Positions 48,492-58,357 of a DNA stretch of 64,000 nt are shown piece after piece. The notes beneath the pieces are model-generated. The model had not been told where the DNA came from and searched no databases. It saw nothing but the letters and a program-made list of their open reading frames with translations. Location: NCBI RefSeq assembly GCF_029457495.1, contig NZ_CP120361.1:3178001-3242000 (forward strand), read 5' to 3'. The position numbers and the translations under genes are program-made. How positions within the stretch are numbered: the first letter of the stretch is position 1; every line of letters begins with the position of its first letter. Source of the DNA: Chelativorans sp. AA-79 (GTDB taxonomy: Bacteria > Pseudomonadota > Alphaproteobacteria > Rhizobiales > Rhizobiaceae).

Positions 48492-49586
48492 ATGAGCGAC
48501 CTGAAACATCTGCCGCTTGAAGCCATGCATGAGGAGGCCGGCGCACGCTTCGGCGCCTTTGCCGGCTGGCGCATGCCGCTCACCTACCCGGCCGGCGTGA
48601 TGAAGGAACACGTCCACACGCGGGAAAAGGCCGGCCTGTTCGACATCTCCCATATGCAGCTCTTCGCGGTGGAGGGGGCGGAGGCTGCGGCGTTCTTGTC
48701 CCGCGCCTGCCCCCTCGATGCGGTGGCCCTGGAGCCCGGCAGGTCGAAATACACGGTGCTGCTCGATGACGAGGCCGGCATCATCGACGACCTCATCGCC
48801 ACGCGCCTCGGCCCGGAACGCTTCATGGTCGTCGCCAATGCCGGAAACGCGGCGAAGGACGAGGCCCATTTCCGGACCATCGCCGAGAATTTCGATATAC
48901 GCATGGACGCGCTGGACCGCGTCTTCCTGGCCCTGCAAGGACCGGTGTCCGAGGATGTCCTGGTGGGCGCGGGCCTGGATCTTTCCGATCTCACCTTCAT
49001 GACGGCTGCCGAGCCGCGCGAGAACTGGTTCGCCACCCGCTCCGGCTATACCGGCGAGGACGGTTTCGAAATCGCGTTGCCGCCGGACGAAGCGCAGGGT
49101 TTTGCGGAAAAGATCCTCGCCGACGACCGTGCCATGTGGATCGGGCTCGCCGCGCGCGACAGTCTCAGGCTCGAAGCCGGGCTCTGCCTGCACGGGCAGG
49201 ATATCGACGAGACCACCGACCCGGCGAGTGCCGCGATCCTCTGGGCAATCCCCAGGAAGCTGCGCGAGGAAGGCGGTTTCGTCGGTGCCGAAGCCCTGCG
49301 TGCCATCCTCGCCGAAGGCCCCGGGGAGTTTCGCGTCGGACTGAAGCCCGAGGGCCGCCAGCCCGTCCGTTCCGGCGCCGTGCTCATGAACGATCGGGGT
49401 GAGGTGGTCGGCCGCGTCACCTCCGGCGGCTTCGGCCCCTCCGTCGGCCATCCCGTCGCCATGGGCTATGTCGCCGCCGCCTGTCGCGAGCCCGGGACCA
49501 GGCTCGAAGCGGAGGTCCGCGGCAGTCGCGTGCCGCTTGCCGTCCACCCTCTTCCCTTCACGCCCCATCGCTACCGCAAAGGATGA
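48492..49586 (+). CDS. gcvT: aminomethyltransferase, glycine cleavage T protein
   Basis: This 364-residue protein takes the aminomethyl group from lipoyl-GcvH and passes it to tetrahydrofolate. It shows [32 protein letters not shown] and [18 protein letters not shown], with the C-terminal [25 protein letters not shown] lies seven bases before the ATG. It is the first gene under the glycine riboswitch, followed by gcvH after 4 bp. Confidence 0.94.
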   Translation: MSDLKHLPLEAMHEEAGARFGAFAGWRMPLTYPAGVMKEHVHTREKAGLFDISHMQLFAVEGAEAAAFLSRACPLDAVALEPGRSKYTVLLDDEAGIIDDLIATRLGPERFMVVANAGNAAKDEAHFRTIAENFDIRMDALDRVFLALQGPVSEDVLVGAGLDLSDLTFMTAAEPRENWFATRSGYTGEDGFEIALPPDEAQGFAEKILADDRAMWIGLAARDSLRLEAGLCLHGQDIDETTDPASAAILWAIPRKLREEGGFVGAEALRAILAEGPGEFRVGLKPEGRQPVRSGAVLMNDRGEVVGRVTSGGFGPSVGHPVAMGYVAAACREPGTRLEAEVRGSRVPLAVHPLPFTPHRYRKG

Positions 49587-49590
49587 CCAG

Positions 49591-49959
49591 ATGAGCAAGA
49601 CCTATTTCACGGCCGACCACGAGTGGATCCGCGTCGAGGGCGGCACGGCCACGGTGGGCATCACCGACTATGCTCAGGAGCAGTTGGGCGATCTCGTCTT
49701 CATCGAGCTGCCGGAAACCGGAAAGGCGCTCAAGAAGGGCGATGCGGCGGTGGTGGTCGAATCCGTGAAGGCGGCTTCCGACGTCTACGCGCCGGTGAAT
49801 GGCGAGGTGACCGAAGTGAACGAGGCGCTTTCAAGCGACCCCGCCCTCGTCAACAGCGCCCCCATGGGCGACGGCTGGCTCTGGAAGATGAAGCTTTCCG
49901 ACGAAGGTGAACTCGAGGGGCTCATGGACGAAGCGGGTTACAAGGCGACGATCGGTTAG
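49591..49959 (+). CDS. gcvH: glycine cleavage H protein (lipoyl carrier)
   Basis: This 122-residue carrier has its lipoylated Lys in [15 protein letters not shown] (about residue 61). [20 protein letters not shown] and PYGDGWLWK-like sequence ([12 protein letters not shown]) are typical. LipB (17017-17754) supplies the octanoyl group for lipoate on this protein. Between gcvT and gcvP, in operon order. Confidence 0.95.
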   Translation: MSKTYFTADHEWIRVEGGTATVGITDYAQEQLGDLVFIELPETGKALKKGDAAVVVESVKAASDVYAPVNGEVTEVNEALSSDPALVNSAPMGDGWLWKMKLSDEGELEGLMDEAGYKATIG

Positions 49960-49969
49960 GAGATTTTCT

Positions 49970-52765
49970 ATGACCGTACCCTTCTCCACCCGCCATATCG
50001 GCCCACGCAGCGACGAGACGAAGGCGATGCTCGCCTCCCTCGGCATGCCGTCGCTCGAGACGCTGATCAGCCAGGCCGTGCCGAAGTCGATCCGCCTCGA
50101 CCGCCCGCTCGATCTGCCGGAGGCGGCGAGCGAGGCCGAGGCCCTGGCCGGGCTGCAAGACTACATGCGTGACAATAAGGTTCTGAAGAGCTTCATCGGC
50201 GCGGGCTATCACGGCTGCCACGTGCCGCCGGTCATCCAGCGGAACCTGTTCGAGAACCCGGCCTGGTACACGGCCTACACGCCCTACCAGTCGGAGATCA
50301 GCCAGGGCCGGCTGGAGATGCTCTTCCATTTCCAGACCCTCGTGGCGGAGCTGACCGGCCTGCCTGTCGCATCCGCCTCGCTCCTCGACGAGGCATCGGC
50401 TGCGGCCGAGGCCGTCGGCATCGCCTGGCGCCACCACAAGAGCAGGCGCAACAGGCTCGTCGTCGCCGGCGCGCTCGATCCGCAGACCCGCGACGTGGTC
50501 GCGACCCGTGCCGAGCCGCTCGGCATCGGGATCGCACGCGGCAGCGAACTCGACGACGATACCTTCGCGCTCATCATCCCATGGGGTGATACCTACGGGG
50601 TCTATGGCGATCATGCCGAAATCATCCGCGAGGCGAAGAAGAGAGATGTCATCGTCATCTTCGTGGCCGACCCGCTTGGGCTCGTGCTCAGCCGGACGCC
50701 GGCCGACCTGGGTGCGGAGATCGCCGTCGGTTCCATGCAGCGTTTCGGCGTGCCGATGGGATTCGGCGGGCCGCATGCGGCCTATTGCGCCGTCTCCGAC
50801 CGGCTGACCCGCCTCATGCCCGGCCGTCTCGTCGGCCAGTCGACCGATGCCCATGGCCGCCCCGGCTACCGCCTGGCGCTCCAGACCCGGGAGCAGCATA
50901 TCCGCCGCGACAAGGCCACCTCCAATATCTGCACCGCGCAGGCGCTGCTCGCCAACATGGCGGCAGCCTATGCGATCTGGCACGGGCCGGAGGGCCTCAA
51001 GGCCATGGCCGGCCATGTGCATGGCCTTGCCGTGCGGCTTCATGCGGGGTTCAAGGCCGCCGGCTTCGAGCTCGCCGGAGGCAGGATTTTCGATACCGTC
51101 ACGGTCACCGTTCCTGGAAAGGCGGAAGTCATCGCCGCCGAGGCGGAGAGGACCGGCCGCGTTCTCCGCGTCATCGATGCCGACCGCGTGGGCATCACCT
51201 TCGACGAGACGTCGACCGAGGCCGACCTTGAGGTCATCGCCGGCCTTTTCAACGTTTCCGTGCCCACCGAAGCTCCTGCCCTTGCACCCGCCGCGGCGCG
51301 CGGAAAGCACTTCCTCACGCAGCCGGTCTTCCACGAGAACCGCTCGGAAACGGAGATGATGCGCTTCCTGCGCCGGCTCGCCGACAAGGACCTGGCGCTC
51401 GACCGGGCGATGATCCCGCTCGGCTCCTGCACCATGAAGCTCAACGCCGCCGCCGAGATGATGCCGGTGAGCTGGCCGGAGGTGAACGGGCTCCATCCCT
51501 TCGCGCCCGCAGCACACACCGGAGGCTACCGCCGCATGATCGCGGAGCTCGAGGGCTGGCTTTCCGAGATCACAGGCTTCGATGCCGTGTCGCTGCAGCC
51601 CAATGCCGGCAGCCAGGGCGAATATGCCGGGCTTCTCGCCATCCGCCGCTATCACCGCGAGCGGGGCGCGGCTGAGCGCGACGTCTGCCTCATCCCCTCT
51701 TCCGCGCATGGCACCAACCCGGCGTCGGCCGCCATGGCCGGCATGCGCGTCATCGTCGTGCGCTGCACGGATCACGGCGATATCGACGTGGAGGATCTGA
51801 AAGCCAAGGCGGCGGAGCATTCCAGCCGGCTCGCCGCCCTCATGATCACCTATCCCTCCACACACGGCGTGTTCGAGGAGGGCGTGCGCGACATGTGCGC
51901 GCTCGTCCACGAGCATGGCGGGCAGGTTTATCTCGACGGCGCGAATCTGAACGCGCTCGTGGGTCTGGCGCGCCCCGGCGATCTCGGCGCGGATGTCTGC
52001 CACATGAACCTGCACAAGACCTTCTGCATCCCCCATGGCGGCGGCGGGCCGGGCGTCGGCCCCATAGGCGTGAAGGAGCACCTGAAGCCCTTCCTTCCCG
52101 GCCATGTGGAACTCGGCTCGGCCCATGCGGTGGCCGCGGCGCCCTTCGGCAGCGCGTCGATCCTTCCCATCACCTGGATGTATATCCGCATGATGGGCGC
52201 CGCCGGCCTGAAACGCGCGACGGAGATGGCGATCCTCAATGCCAACTACATCGCCGAGCGGCTCAAGGCGCACTATCCGGTGCTCTACAGGGGCCGCAAC
52301 GATCGCGTAGCGCATGAATGCATCCTCGATACCCGCATCTTCAAGGAGCGCGCGGGCATCGGGGTCGAGGATATCGCCAAGCGTCTTATCGACTACGGCT
52401 TCCATGCACCCACAATGTCGTGGCCGGTGGCGGGCACGCTGATGGTGGAGCCCACCGAATCCGAGCCCAAGGGCGAGCTCGACCGCTTCTGCGACGCGAT
52501 GATCTCCATCGCCCGCGAGGCCGAGCGCGTGGAGAAGGGCGAATGGCCGAAGGACGACAATCCGCTCGTCAACGCGCCGCATACCGCGGCCGAGCTGATC
52601 GCCGACACGTGGTCCCACCCCTATTCCCGCGCCGAGGCCGCCTTCCCGTCCGGCAGCATGGATTGGGCCGCGAAATACTGGCCGCCCGTCTCCCGCGTGG
52701 ACAATGTGGCTGGTGACCGCAACCTCGTCTGCGCCTGCCCGCCCATGGAGGCGCTGGCGAGTTGA
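49970..52765 (+). CDS. gcvP: glycine dehydrogenase (decarboxylating), glycine cleavage P protein
   Basis: This 931-residue, one-chain P protein decarboxylates glycine with pyridoxal phosphate. The N-terminal half has [18 protein letters not shown] and the C-terminal half the PLP-lysine site [18 protein letters not shown]. The length matches the fused homodimeric form of proteobacteria. TAGGAG precedes the ATG at 49970; an earlier in-frame start (49907) lies inside gcvH and is rejected. Confidence 0.95.
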   Translation: MTVPFSTRHIGPRSDETKAMLASLGMPSLETLISQAVPKSIRLDRPLDLPEAASEAEALAGLQDYMRDNKVLKSFIGAGYHGCHVPPVIQRNLFENPAWYTAYTPYQSEISQGRLEMLFHFQTLVAELTGLPVASASLLDEASAAAEAVGIAWRHHKSRRNRLVVAGALDPQTRDVVATRAEPLGIGIARGSELDDDTFALIIPWGDTYGVYGDHAEIIREAKKRDVIVIFVADPLGLVLSRTPADLGAEIAVGSMQRFGVPMGFGGPHAAYCAVSDRLTRLMPGRLVGQSTDAHGRPGYRLALQTREQHIRRDKATSNICTAQALLANMAAAYAIWHGPEGLKAMAGHVHGLAVRLHAGFKAAGFELAGGRIFDTVTVTVPGKAEVIAAEAERTGRVLRVIDADRVGITFDETSTEADLEVIAGLFNVSVPTEAPALAPAAARGKHFLTQPVFHENRSETEMMRFLRRLADKDLALDRAMIPLGSCTMKLNAAAEMMPVSWPEVNGLHPFAPAAHTGGYRRMIAELEGWLSEITGFDAVSLQPNAGSQGEYAGLLAIRRYHRERGAAERDVCLIPSSAHGTNPASAAMAGMRVIVVRCTDHGDIDVEDLKAKAAEHSSRLAALMITYPSTHGVFEEGVRDMCALVHEHGGQVYLDGANLNALVGLARPGDLGADVCHMNLHKTFCIPHGGGGPGVGPIGVKEHLKPFLPGHVELGSAHAVAAAPFGSASILPITWMYIRMMGAAGLKRATEMAILNANYIAERLKAHYPVLYRGRNDRVAHECILDTRIFKERAGIGVEDIAKRLIDYGFHAPTMSWPVAGTLMVEPTESEPKGELDRFCDAMISIAREAERVEKGEWPKDDNPLVNAPHTAAELIADTWSHPYSRAEAAFPSGSMDWAAKYWPPVSRVDNVAGDRNLVCACPPMEALAS

Positions 52766-52788
52766 GCCCTCGCCCGCGATCGTTAACG

Positions 52789-52824
52789 AATGCGGTGCGC
52801 TCCTGTTAACAGGCGCACCGCATT
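52789..52824. terminator. long GC-rich palindrome downstream of gcvP
   Basis: AATGCGGTGCG (52789-52799) pairs with CGCACCGCATT (52814-52824). The inner CCTGTT/AACAGG continues the symmetry with a 2-nt bulge, giving a near-perfect palindrome of 36 bp. It probably ends gcvTHP transcription, although no T run follows; it could also be a protein-binding site upstream of parE. Confidence 0.5.
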
Positions 52825-52963
52825 ATCGGGTTGGCGAGAGGCGGTTCTTCGGTTAAGAGCCCGTCCACAACCACTGAACGGAACCGGAACGGCCTTCGCT
52901 TTGCCATGAAAAGCATGGCAAACTCGATGTGATTCGTGGGCGCGTAGGGGAAGAGCAATTTCC

Positions 52964-55012
52964 ATGGACGACACCAACGACCTCTTTGCAAAACTCGGCT
53001 CCTCCAGCGCGGAGCGCGTCAAGCAGCCGGACCCGGTTGCCCCCACGCGCAAGGCGCAGCGTGCGCCCTCCCCGCGCGATGCGAGCGAGGGCTACAGCGC
53101 CGCCGACATCGAGGTGCTGGAAGGGCTGGAGCCCGTGCGCCGGCGGCCGGGCATGTATATCGGCGGCACGGACGACAAGGCGCTGCACCACCTCTTCGCC
53201 GAGGTGATCGACAACTCCATGGACGAGGCCGTCGCCGGGCATGCGTCCTTCATCGAGGTGGAGATTTCCGAGGACGGTTTCCTCACCGTCACCGACAACG
53301 GCCGCGGCATCCCGATCGACCCGCACCCCAAGTTCAAGGACAAGTCCGCCCTCGAAGTCATCATGACGACGCTGCACTCGGGCGGCAAATTCGATTCCAA
53401 GGTCTACGAGACCTCCGGCGGCCTGCACGGCGTGGGCGTGTCGGTCGTCAACGCGCTCTCCGAGATGCTCGAAGTGGAGGTCGCGCGCGGCCGCCAGCTC
53501 TACCGCCAGCGCTTTTCGCGCGGCACGCCGCTCGGCCCGCTCGAAAGCCTGGGCGAGGTGCACAACCGGCGCGGCACGCGCACGCGCTTCAAGCCGGACC
53601 CGCAGATCTTCGGCGCGGCCGCCAGGTTCGAGCCCGCCCGCCTCTACCGGATGACGCGTTCCAAGGCCTATCTCTTCGGCGGCGTGGAAATCCGCTGGAA
53701 TTGCGCGCCCTCGCTTCTGAAGGAGAAGGACGAAACGCCGGAAAAGGCCGTCTTCCACTTCCCCGGCGGCCTCAAGGACTATCTCGCTGCCTCCATCGAC
53801 GGCGAATTCCAGGTCACGAAGGAGGCTTTCGCCGGCCGCACCGAGAAGCAGGGCGGCCATGGCGCGGTGGAGTGGGCCGTGAGCTGGTATGGCGGCGATG
53901 GCTTCCTCAACTCCTACTGCAACACGATCCCGACGCCCGAGGGCGGTACGCACGAGATGGGATTCCGCACGGCGCTGCTGAAAGGCTTGCGCGCCTATGC
54001 CGATCTCACCGGCAACAAGCGCGCCTCCATCATCACCGCCGAGGACGTGATGATCTCGGCCGCCGGCATGCTCTCCGTCTTCGTGCGCGAGCCGGAGTTC
54101 GTCGGCCAGACCAAGGACAAGCTCGCCACCGCCGCGGCCGTGCGCATCGTCGAGAACGCGGTGCGCGATCCCTTCGATCATTGGCTCGCCGACAATCCGG
54201 CCGAGGCCTCCAAACTGCTCGACTGGGTGATCGCGCGCGCCGACGAGCGCCTCAAGCGCCGCCAGGAAAGGGAGGTGAGCCGCAAGTCCGCCGTGCGCAA
54301 GCTGCGCCTTCCGGGCAAGCTCGCCGACTGCACGGTGGGGGCGGCGACCGGGGCGGAAATCTTCATCGTCGAAGGCGATTCGGCCGGCGGCTCGGCCAAG
54401 CAGGCGCGCGACCGTGCCACGCAAGCCGTCCTTCCCCTGCGCGGCAAGATACTCAACGTCGCCAGCGCCGGCTCGGGCAAGCTCGCCGCCAACCAGCAGA
54501 TCACCGATCTCATCCAGGCGCTCGGCTGCGGCACGCGCGCCAAATACCGCGACGACGACCTGCGCTACGAGCGCGTCATCATCATGACGGACGCAGACGT
54601 GGACGGCGCGCACATCGCCTCGCTCCTCATCACCTTCTTCTACCAGGAAATGCCGCAGCTCATCACGAACGGCCATCTCTTCCTCGCCGTGCCGCCGCTC
54701 TACCGCATCACCCAGGGCGGCAAGACCATGTATGCGCGAGACGACGTCCACAAGGACGAACTGCTTGCCACCGAGTTCACCGGGCGCGGAAAGATCGAGA
54801 TCGGCCGCTTCAAGGGCCTGGGCGAAATGATGCCGGCGCAGCTCAAGGAAACCACCATGAACCCGAAGCTGCGCACGCTGCTGCGGGTGGAGGTGCTCGA
54901 TACACCGGAGGCCACGAGCAGCGCCGTCGACGCACTGATGGGCACCAAGCCCGAAGCCCGATTCCGGTTCATCCAGGAGAATGCGGAGTTCGTGGAGGAG
55001 CTGGATATCTGA
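52964..55012 (+). CDS. parE: DNA topoisomerase IV subunit B
   Basis: This 682-residue subunit has the GHKL ATPase domain (EVIDNSMDEAVAGH with the catalytic Glu, VTDNGRGIPIDPHPK, TSGGLHGVGVSVVNALS) and the TOPRIM domain (IFIVEGDSAGGSAKQARDR and MTDADVDGAHIASLL). The C-terminus GRFKGLGEMMPAQLKETTM fits ParE/GyrB. An N-terminal extension of about 45 residues, low in complexity, precedes the family start as in other Rhizobiales ParE proteins. The ATG at 52964 follows AGGGGAAG. Confidence 0.9.
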   Translation: MDDTNDLFAKLGSSSAERVKQPDPVAPTRKAQRAPSPRDASEGYSAADIEVLEGLEPVRRRPGMYIGGTDDKALHHLFAEVIDNSMDEAVAGHASFIEVEISEDGFLTVTDNGRGIPIDPHPKFKDKSALEVIMTTLHSGGKFDSKVYETSGGLHGVGVSVVNALSEMLEVEVARGRQLYRQRFSRGTPLGPLESLGEVHNRRGTRTRFKPDPQIFGAAARFEPARLYRMTRSKAYLFGGVEIRWNCAPSLLKEKDETPEKAVFHFPGGLKDYLAASIDGEFQVTKEAFAGRTEKQGGHGAVEWAVSWYGGDGFLNSYCNTIPTPEGGTHEMGFRTALLKGLRAYADLTGNKRASIITAEDVMISAAGMLSVFVREPEFVGQTKDKLATAAAVRIVENAVRDPFDHWLADNPAEASKLLDWVIARADERLKRRQEREVSRKSAVRKLRLPGKLADCTVGAATGAEIFIVEGDSAGGSAKQARDRATQAVLPLRGKILNVASAGSGKLAANQQITDLIQALGCGTRAKYRDDDLRYERVIIMTDADVDGAHIASLLITFFYQEMPQLITNGHLFLAVPPLYRITQGGKTMYARDDVHKDELLATEFTGRGKIEIGRFKGLGEMMPAQLKETTMNPKLRTLLRVEVLDTPEATSSAVDALMGTKPEARFRFIQENAEFVEELDI

Positions 55013-55104
55013 AGAGCGAGTAGCGAATAGAGAGTAGCGAATAGGGAAACCACTCGCTTCCCACCAACTCCCTATTCGCTATTCGCTACTCCCTATTCGC
55101 TCTC
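55013..55104. repeat. gene-less inverted-repeat element related to the nuoC-nuoD insertion
   Basis: A left arm (55013-55047, GCGAATAG- and GAGTAGCG-containing) and a right arm (55070-55104) are imperfect inverted repeats separated by about 22 bp. The right arm contains 33 bp (55070-55102) identical to 41745-41777. The element exactly fills the gap between the convergent parE stop and the DUF2336 stop and can form a long hairpin that probably ends both transcripts. I read it as the short, gene-less form of the same repeat family. Confidence 0.8.
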
Positions 55105-55105
55105 A

Positions 55106-56245
55106 TCACGCCGCCAGCGCCTGCGCCTGCTGCCGCGCGTTTTCCCGCAGCGCCTCCAGGTGGATGCGCCGGAGCAGGCCGGCAAGTGCCGTGCCCGTCG
55201 GGGTTCCCATCGCCGCTGCGTCCGCTTCCAGTGCCTTCAGCATGTGCCAGGTGGCCTCCTGAGGGCCGGCGATCCGTTCGGCATTGGCGACCTGCCGCCA
55301 GATCTTCAGTGCCGCGACGATCGGCAGATGCGTCACCTGCTTGAGCCCGGCCTTGCCGAGAAGCGCCTTCACCGCCCCGTCCCTGCCGCCGGACAGGATG
55401 GAGTGCACGCGCGCCGCGCGCGCGCCGGTCAGGGCCACGAGCGCGGCGGCGAAGAAGTCGATCTTTCCATGCGCCACCGCGCGCACGAGGAAGCCGGAGG
55501 TCAGTTCCCCGCGCAGCCGGAGATGTTCCACCAGCGCGGAATGCTCATTGGTTGCAGTGGCATCCACGAGCGTGATCGACGCCCGGATGCAAGCCTCCCG
55601 CGTCAGCTTCTCCGCACGCTCGTGCCCCACCAGCGCGAGGACGAACGGCGCGGAGGAGAGCGCTGCTCCAGCCCGGACCAGAAGCAGATGGCGGCAATCG
55701 GAAGGCAGGCGGCGGTCGCCCGTCAGCGCGGCGCGCATTGCGGCATGGGCTCCGTGGCGTTCGATCATGCGGCGGAAGCTCAGACCGGCGATCTGCGCGC
55801 CGCCATTGCGCAGGAGGGCGAGACAGGCATCCACCTCCCCAACCTCAGCCACCGCGGCCGAGACCGCCATGGAAACCGACGGGCGAGAGGCGATCAGCGC
55901 CTGGATTTTCGCACAGCCCATCGCGACAAGGTCGACCAGATCGACATCGGAGAGGATCGGCGAGCGGATGAGGATGGGCGCGGCCACTTCGGGCTGGTCG
56001 CCTGCAAGCGCCGCAACCACCTGGGCGGGCGCTTTGTGGCTGAGCGAGAGGGCCTCCGCAAGTGCAAGGCGCACCTGGGGCGAAGGATCGTCCGCCAGCA
56101 GCGTGAGCGCGGCTTCCGCGGCCAGACGCTCCTCGAAGGGAAGATCGCCGCGCAGATAGGCCCGCGCGAGGGCAGCCGCCGCCGGCACGCGCTCCGACAC
56201 CTTTGCCCTTGGGATCCATTTGAGGAAATATTGGACGACCGACAC
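55106..56245 (-). CDS. DUF2336 domain-containing protein
   Basis: This 379-residue, mostly helical protein matches DUF2336. An N-terminal HEAT-like array contains AEAALTLLADDPSPQVRLAL, AEALSLSHKAPAQVVAALAG and the conserved PILIRSPILSDVDLVDLVAM. The family is alphaproteobacterial and its role is not established; members have been linked to signalling and cell-cycle genes. The GTG at 56245 is chosen because GGAG lies nine bases upstream and it begins the family-like VVQYFLKWIPRA. Confidence 0.75.
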   Translation of the reverse strand: MSVVQYFLKWIPRAKVSERVPAAAALARAYLRGDLPFEERLAAEAALTLLADDPSPQVRLALAEALSLSHKAPAQVVAALAGDQPEVAAPILIRSPILSDVDLVDLVAMGCAKIQALIASRPSVSMAVSAAVAEVGEVDACLALLRNGGAQIAGLSFRRMIERHGAHAAMRAALTGDRRLPSDCRHLLLVRAGAALSSAPFVLALVGHERAEKLTREACIRASITLVDATATNEHSALVEHLRLRGELTSGFLVRAVAHGKIDFFAAALVALTGARAARVHSILSGGRDGAVKALLGKAGLKQVTHLPIVAALKIWRQVANAERIAGPQEATWHMLKALEADAAAMGTPTGTALAGLLRRIHLEALRENARQQAQALAA

Positions 56246-56368
56246 TGCCCGTTCTCCGCCTGAGAGAATCGAGCCTAGCGGCTGTTCGTATAGAAATCGT
56301 TTACCATAACGGCAGCTTGCAGGCCGGCCCGGCCCCGATAGAATGGCCCATCGAAAAAGGGAGACTAG

Positions 56369-56821
56369 ATGGCGGGCCTCTACCTCGAAGACTTCACGCC
56401 GGGACAGGTGTTCCATCACCCCCTGCGCAAGACGGTCACCGAGAGTGACAACATGCTCTTCTCGGTAATGACGCTGAACCCGCAGCCGCTGCACATCGAT
56501 TTCGAGTTCGCGAAGAAGTCGGAGTGGGGCAAGCCTCTCGTCAATTCCCTCTTCACGCTGGGCCTCATGATCGGCATTTCCGTGCACGACACCACGCTCG
56601 GCACCACCATCGCCAATCTCGGCATGACGGAAACGGTTTTTCCGCATCCCCTCTTCCACGGCGACACGCTGCGGGTGGAAACGGAGGTGAAGGGCGTGCG
56701 CGAATCCCGCTCCAAGCCGGACCGGGGCATCGTGGATTTCGAACATCGCGCCTTCAACCAGGCCGACGTCCTGGTGGCGCGCTGCCTGCGGCAGGCGATG
56801 ATCGTGAAGAGGCCGGCCTGA
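56369..56821 (+). CDS. MaoC-family dehydratase
   Basis: This 150-residue, single hot-dog-fold protein reads YLEDFTPGQVFHHPLRKTVT, then FSVMTLNPQPLHIDFEFAKK with the catalytic Asp/His pair region, and FPHPLFHGDTLRVETEV. It hydrates enoyl-CoA type substrates. The stop overlaps the next gene (TGATG), so it is coupled with the CitE-like lyase, which suggests a hydratase-lyase pair acting on a branched or dicarboxylic acyl-CoA. The exact substrate is not readable. Confidence 0.85.
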   Translation: MAGLYLEDFTPGQVFHHPLRKTVTESDNMLFSVMTLNPQPLHIDFEFAKKSEWGKPLVNSLFTLGLMIGISVHDTTLGTTIANLGMTETVFPHPLFHGDTLRVETEVKGVRESRSKPDRGIVDFEHRAFNQADVLVARCLRQAMIVKRPA

Positions 56822-57693
56822 TGCGCTCGCTCCTTTTCGTGCCGGCGGATTCTGAGCGCAAGCTTGAAAAAGCGCTGGAATCGGGCGCCGATGTGCTGAT
56901 TCTCGATCTGGAGGATTCCGTCGCCCCGTCGCGGAAGGAGGAAGCGCGCCGAATCGCCGCCGGCTTCCTCATGAAACAGAAATCCCCTGCCCTCCTCTAT
57001 GTGCGCGTGAACGCGCTCTCGACCGGACTGACCGACGATGATCTTGCCGCCGTCGTGCCCGCCCGTCCCCACGGAATCATGCTGCCGAAGGCGGAGGGCG
57101 GACAGGACGTCACCCTGCTTTCGGCAAAGCTGAGGGTGCACGAAGCGGAGAACGATATCGCAGACGGTGCAACGCGCATCCTGCCCATCGTCACGGAAAC
57201 CGCGAAAGCCGTCTTCGCCGCCGGCACGTTTGCGGGCTCGAGCAGGCGTCTCTCGGGCCTCACCTGGGGTGCGGAGGATCTGTCCGCCGAAATCGGCGCT
57301 CGGACGGCACGCGACGAGACCGGCCGCTATACCGGCGCTTTCGCGCTCGCCCGCTCCGTCACCCTCCTGGCTGCAAGTGCGGCGGGCGTGCCGGCGGTCG
57401 ACACGGTTTTCCCGGCCTTCCGGGACCTGAAAGCCTTTTCGCGCGACTGCGACGAGGCCGAGCGTGACGGCTTCACTGCGAAGATGGCGATCCATCCGGC
57501 GCAGGTTCCCGTCATCAACGCCGCTTTCACACCATCGGAGGAGGCTGTCGACCATTCCCGCCGGGTGGTCGCCGCCTTCGCGGATGCGGGAGAAACCGGC
57601 GTGGCGAGCGTGGATGGCGCGATGGTCGACCGGCCGCATCTCCTGCGCGCCGAGCGCATCCTGGCGCGCGCCCGCCTTGCAGGGCTGACCTAG
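56821..57693 (+). CDS. CitE-like CoA-ester lyase (malyl-CoA / citramalyl-CoA lyase family)
   Basis: This 290-residue TIM-barrel protein of the HpcH/HpaI family has LFVPADSERKLEKALESGAD, LDLEDSVAPSRKEEAR with the metal-binding Asp/Glu, MLPKAEGG and the C-terminal KMAIHPAQVPVINAAF. These lyases cleave 3-hydroxyacyl-CoA esters such as malyl-CoA and citramalyl-CoA. Its ATG overlaps the MaoC stop. In itaconate- and mesaconate-degrading pathways such pairs occur, but the present gene could serve another route. Confidence 0.85.
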   Translation: MRSLLFVPADSERKLEKALESGADVLILDLEDSVAPSRKEEARRIAAGFLMKQKSPALLYVRVNALSTGLTDDDLAAVVPARPHGIMLPKAEGGQDVTLLSAKLRVHEAENDIADGATRILPIVTETAKAVFAAGTFAGSSRRLSGLTWGAEDLSAEIGARTARDETGRYTGAFALARSVTLLAASAAGVPAVDTVFPAFRDLKAFSRDCDEAERDGFTAKMAIHPAQVPVINAAFTPSEEAVDHSRRVVAAFADAGETGVASVDGAMVDRPHLLRAERILARARLAGLT

Positions 57694-57915
57694 GGTCTGG
57701 TTCAGCCCGTGGGATGGGATCCGTTGGCGTCGCGGGCGATGGAAGAGAGCCGATGCCGCGCCCGCACTCCACGATCCAAACGGGAATGGAATTCGCCTCT
57801 TTGAGTTTATCTTTTGCTGCCAACCCTTTGTTCTCATTCACCATCCACTATTCACCATCAACAAAAACACGTTGTTTTTCTCCCCACCCTCTTAGCCCGG
57901 TTTATTCTTTCCCCA

Positions 57916-58240
57916 TCGCTCTCGCGGGAACCGGATGCGCACCGGGTGTTCGGGAGGGCGGCGGAAACCTCCCTCCCCAGGATCGGAACCCGGGGATCCG
58001 AGGGCCCGCGACAGGCCGGCGGTGCCGGGGCGGTGGGTGACAGACGCCGTTTCCGGAAAAACGGATGCTGGGTGAGAGACAGCATCGCGGAAACCGCGGA
58101 GAAGCCGCTAGGGCTCTCCTTCGGCCCGGCAGAGACCACCCCCTTCATTGGGTGCAGCCGGGAAGGAGAAGGGTCCGAGTGACCGGCCGAGGTCGGGACA
58201 GACTCCGGCGGGGCGCATTGGGAGCGCCTTTTTTAATTTT
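57916..58240 (+). ncRNA. candidate structured non-coding RNA (unidentified)
   Basis: A 664-bp gap without a credible gene (57694-58357) contains a dense run of hairpins and ends in an intrinsic terminator. Clear stems include GGGAGG/CCTCCC, GGATC/GATCC, CCGGC/GCCGG, GGCG/CGCC (58029-58048), GATGCTG/CAGCATC (58064-58086), GGAGA/TCTCC and CACCC/GGGTG. Two of these loops carry nearly the same word, GGTGACAGA and GGTGAGAGA. The signature sequences of RNase P RNA, tmRNA, SRP RNA and the glycine and cobalamin riboswitches are not found. The 5' end is a guess; 57694-57915 shows an AT-richer stretch with a short AAAAACA/TGTTTTT stem near 57868. Confidence 0.45.
58212..58240 (+). terminator. intrinsic terminator at the end of the candidate RNA
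   Basis: GGCGC (58212-58216) and GCGCC (58224-58228) form a 5-bp GC stem with a 7-nt loop, followed by TTTTTTAATTTT. It faces + strand transcription. The only upstream + strand gene is the CoA-ester lyase, which ends 520 bp earlier. Confidence 0.75.
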
Positions 58241-58357
58241 GTGGCGTGAACAGTGCGCCCCGCTTCCCAAACCAATCAATGGCCAGACGCGAAAGCGGGC
58301 GTGGCGACGGTGAAGTACATCCGCAACCAGGAGCCTGCCTTCCACGTGGCCCGAAAC

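Noticed and set aside
49922..52618. 898-codon - strand frame
   Set aside because: Antisense to gcvP; composition is an artefact of the complementary strand.
57832..57870. ATTCACC-type short repeat resembling the GCGAATA family
   Set aside because: Only two imperfect units, a different core, and no inverted partner; not enough to link it to the repeat family at 41.3 and 55.0 kb.
57814..58182. 122-codon frame in the gap after the CoA-ester lyase
   Set aside because: No family similarity, poor ribosome-binding site, and the DNA is dominated by hairpins; a structured RNA is the better reading.
57694..58357. RNase P RNA, tmRNA or SRP RNA
   Set aside because: The hallmark sequences of these RNAs, including the RNase P GAGGAAAGTCC-type core, a tRNA-like T arm and tag frame, or the SRP GGAA tetraloop region, were looked for and not found.
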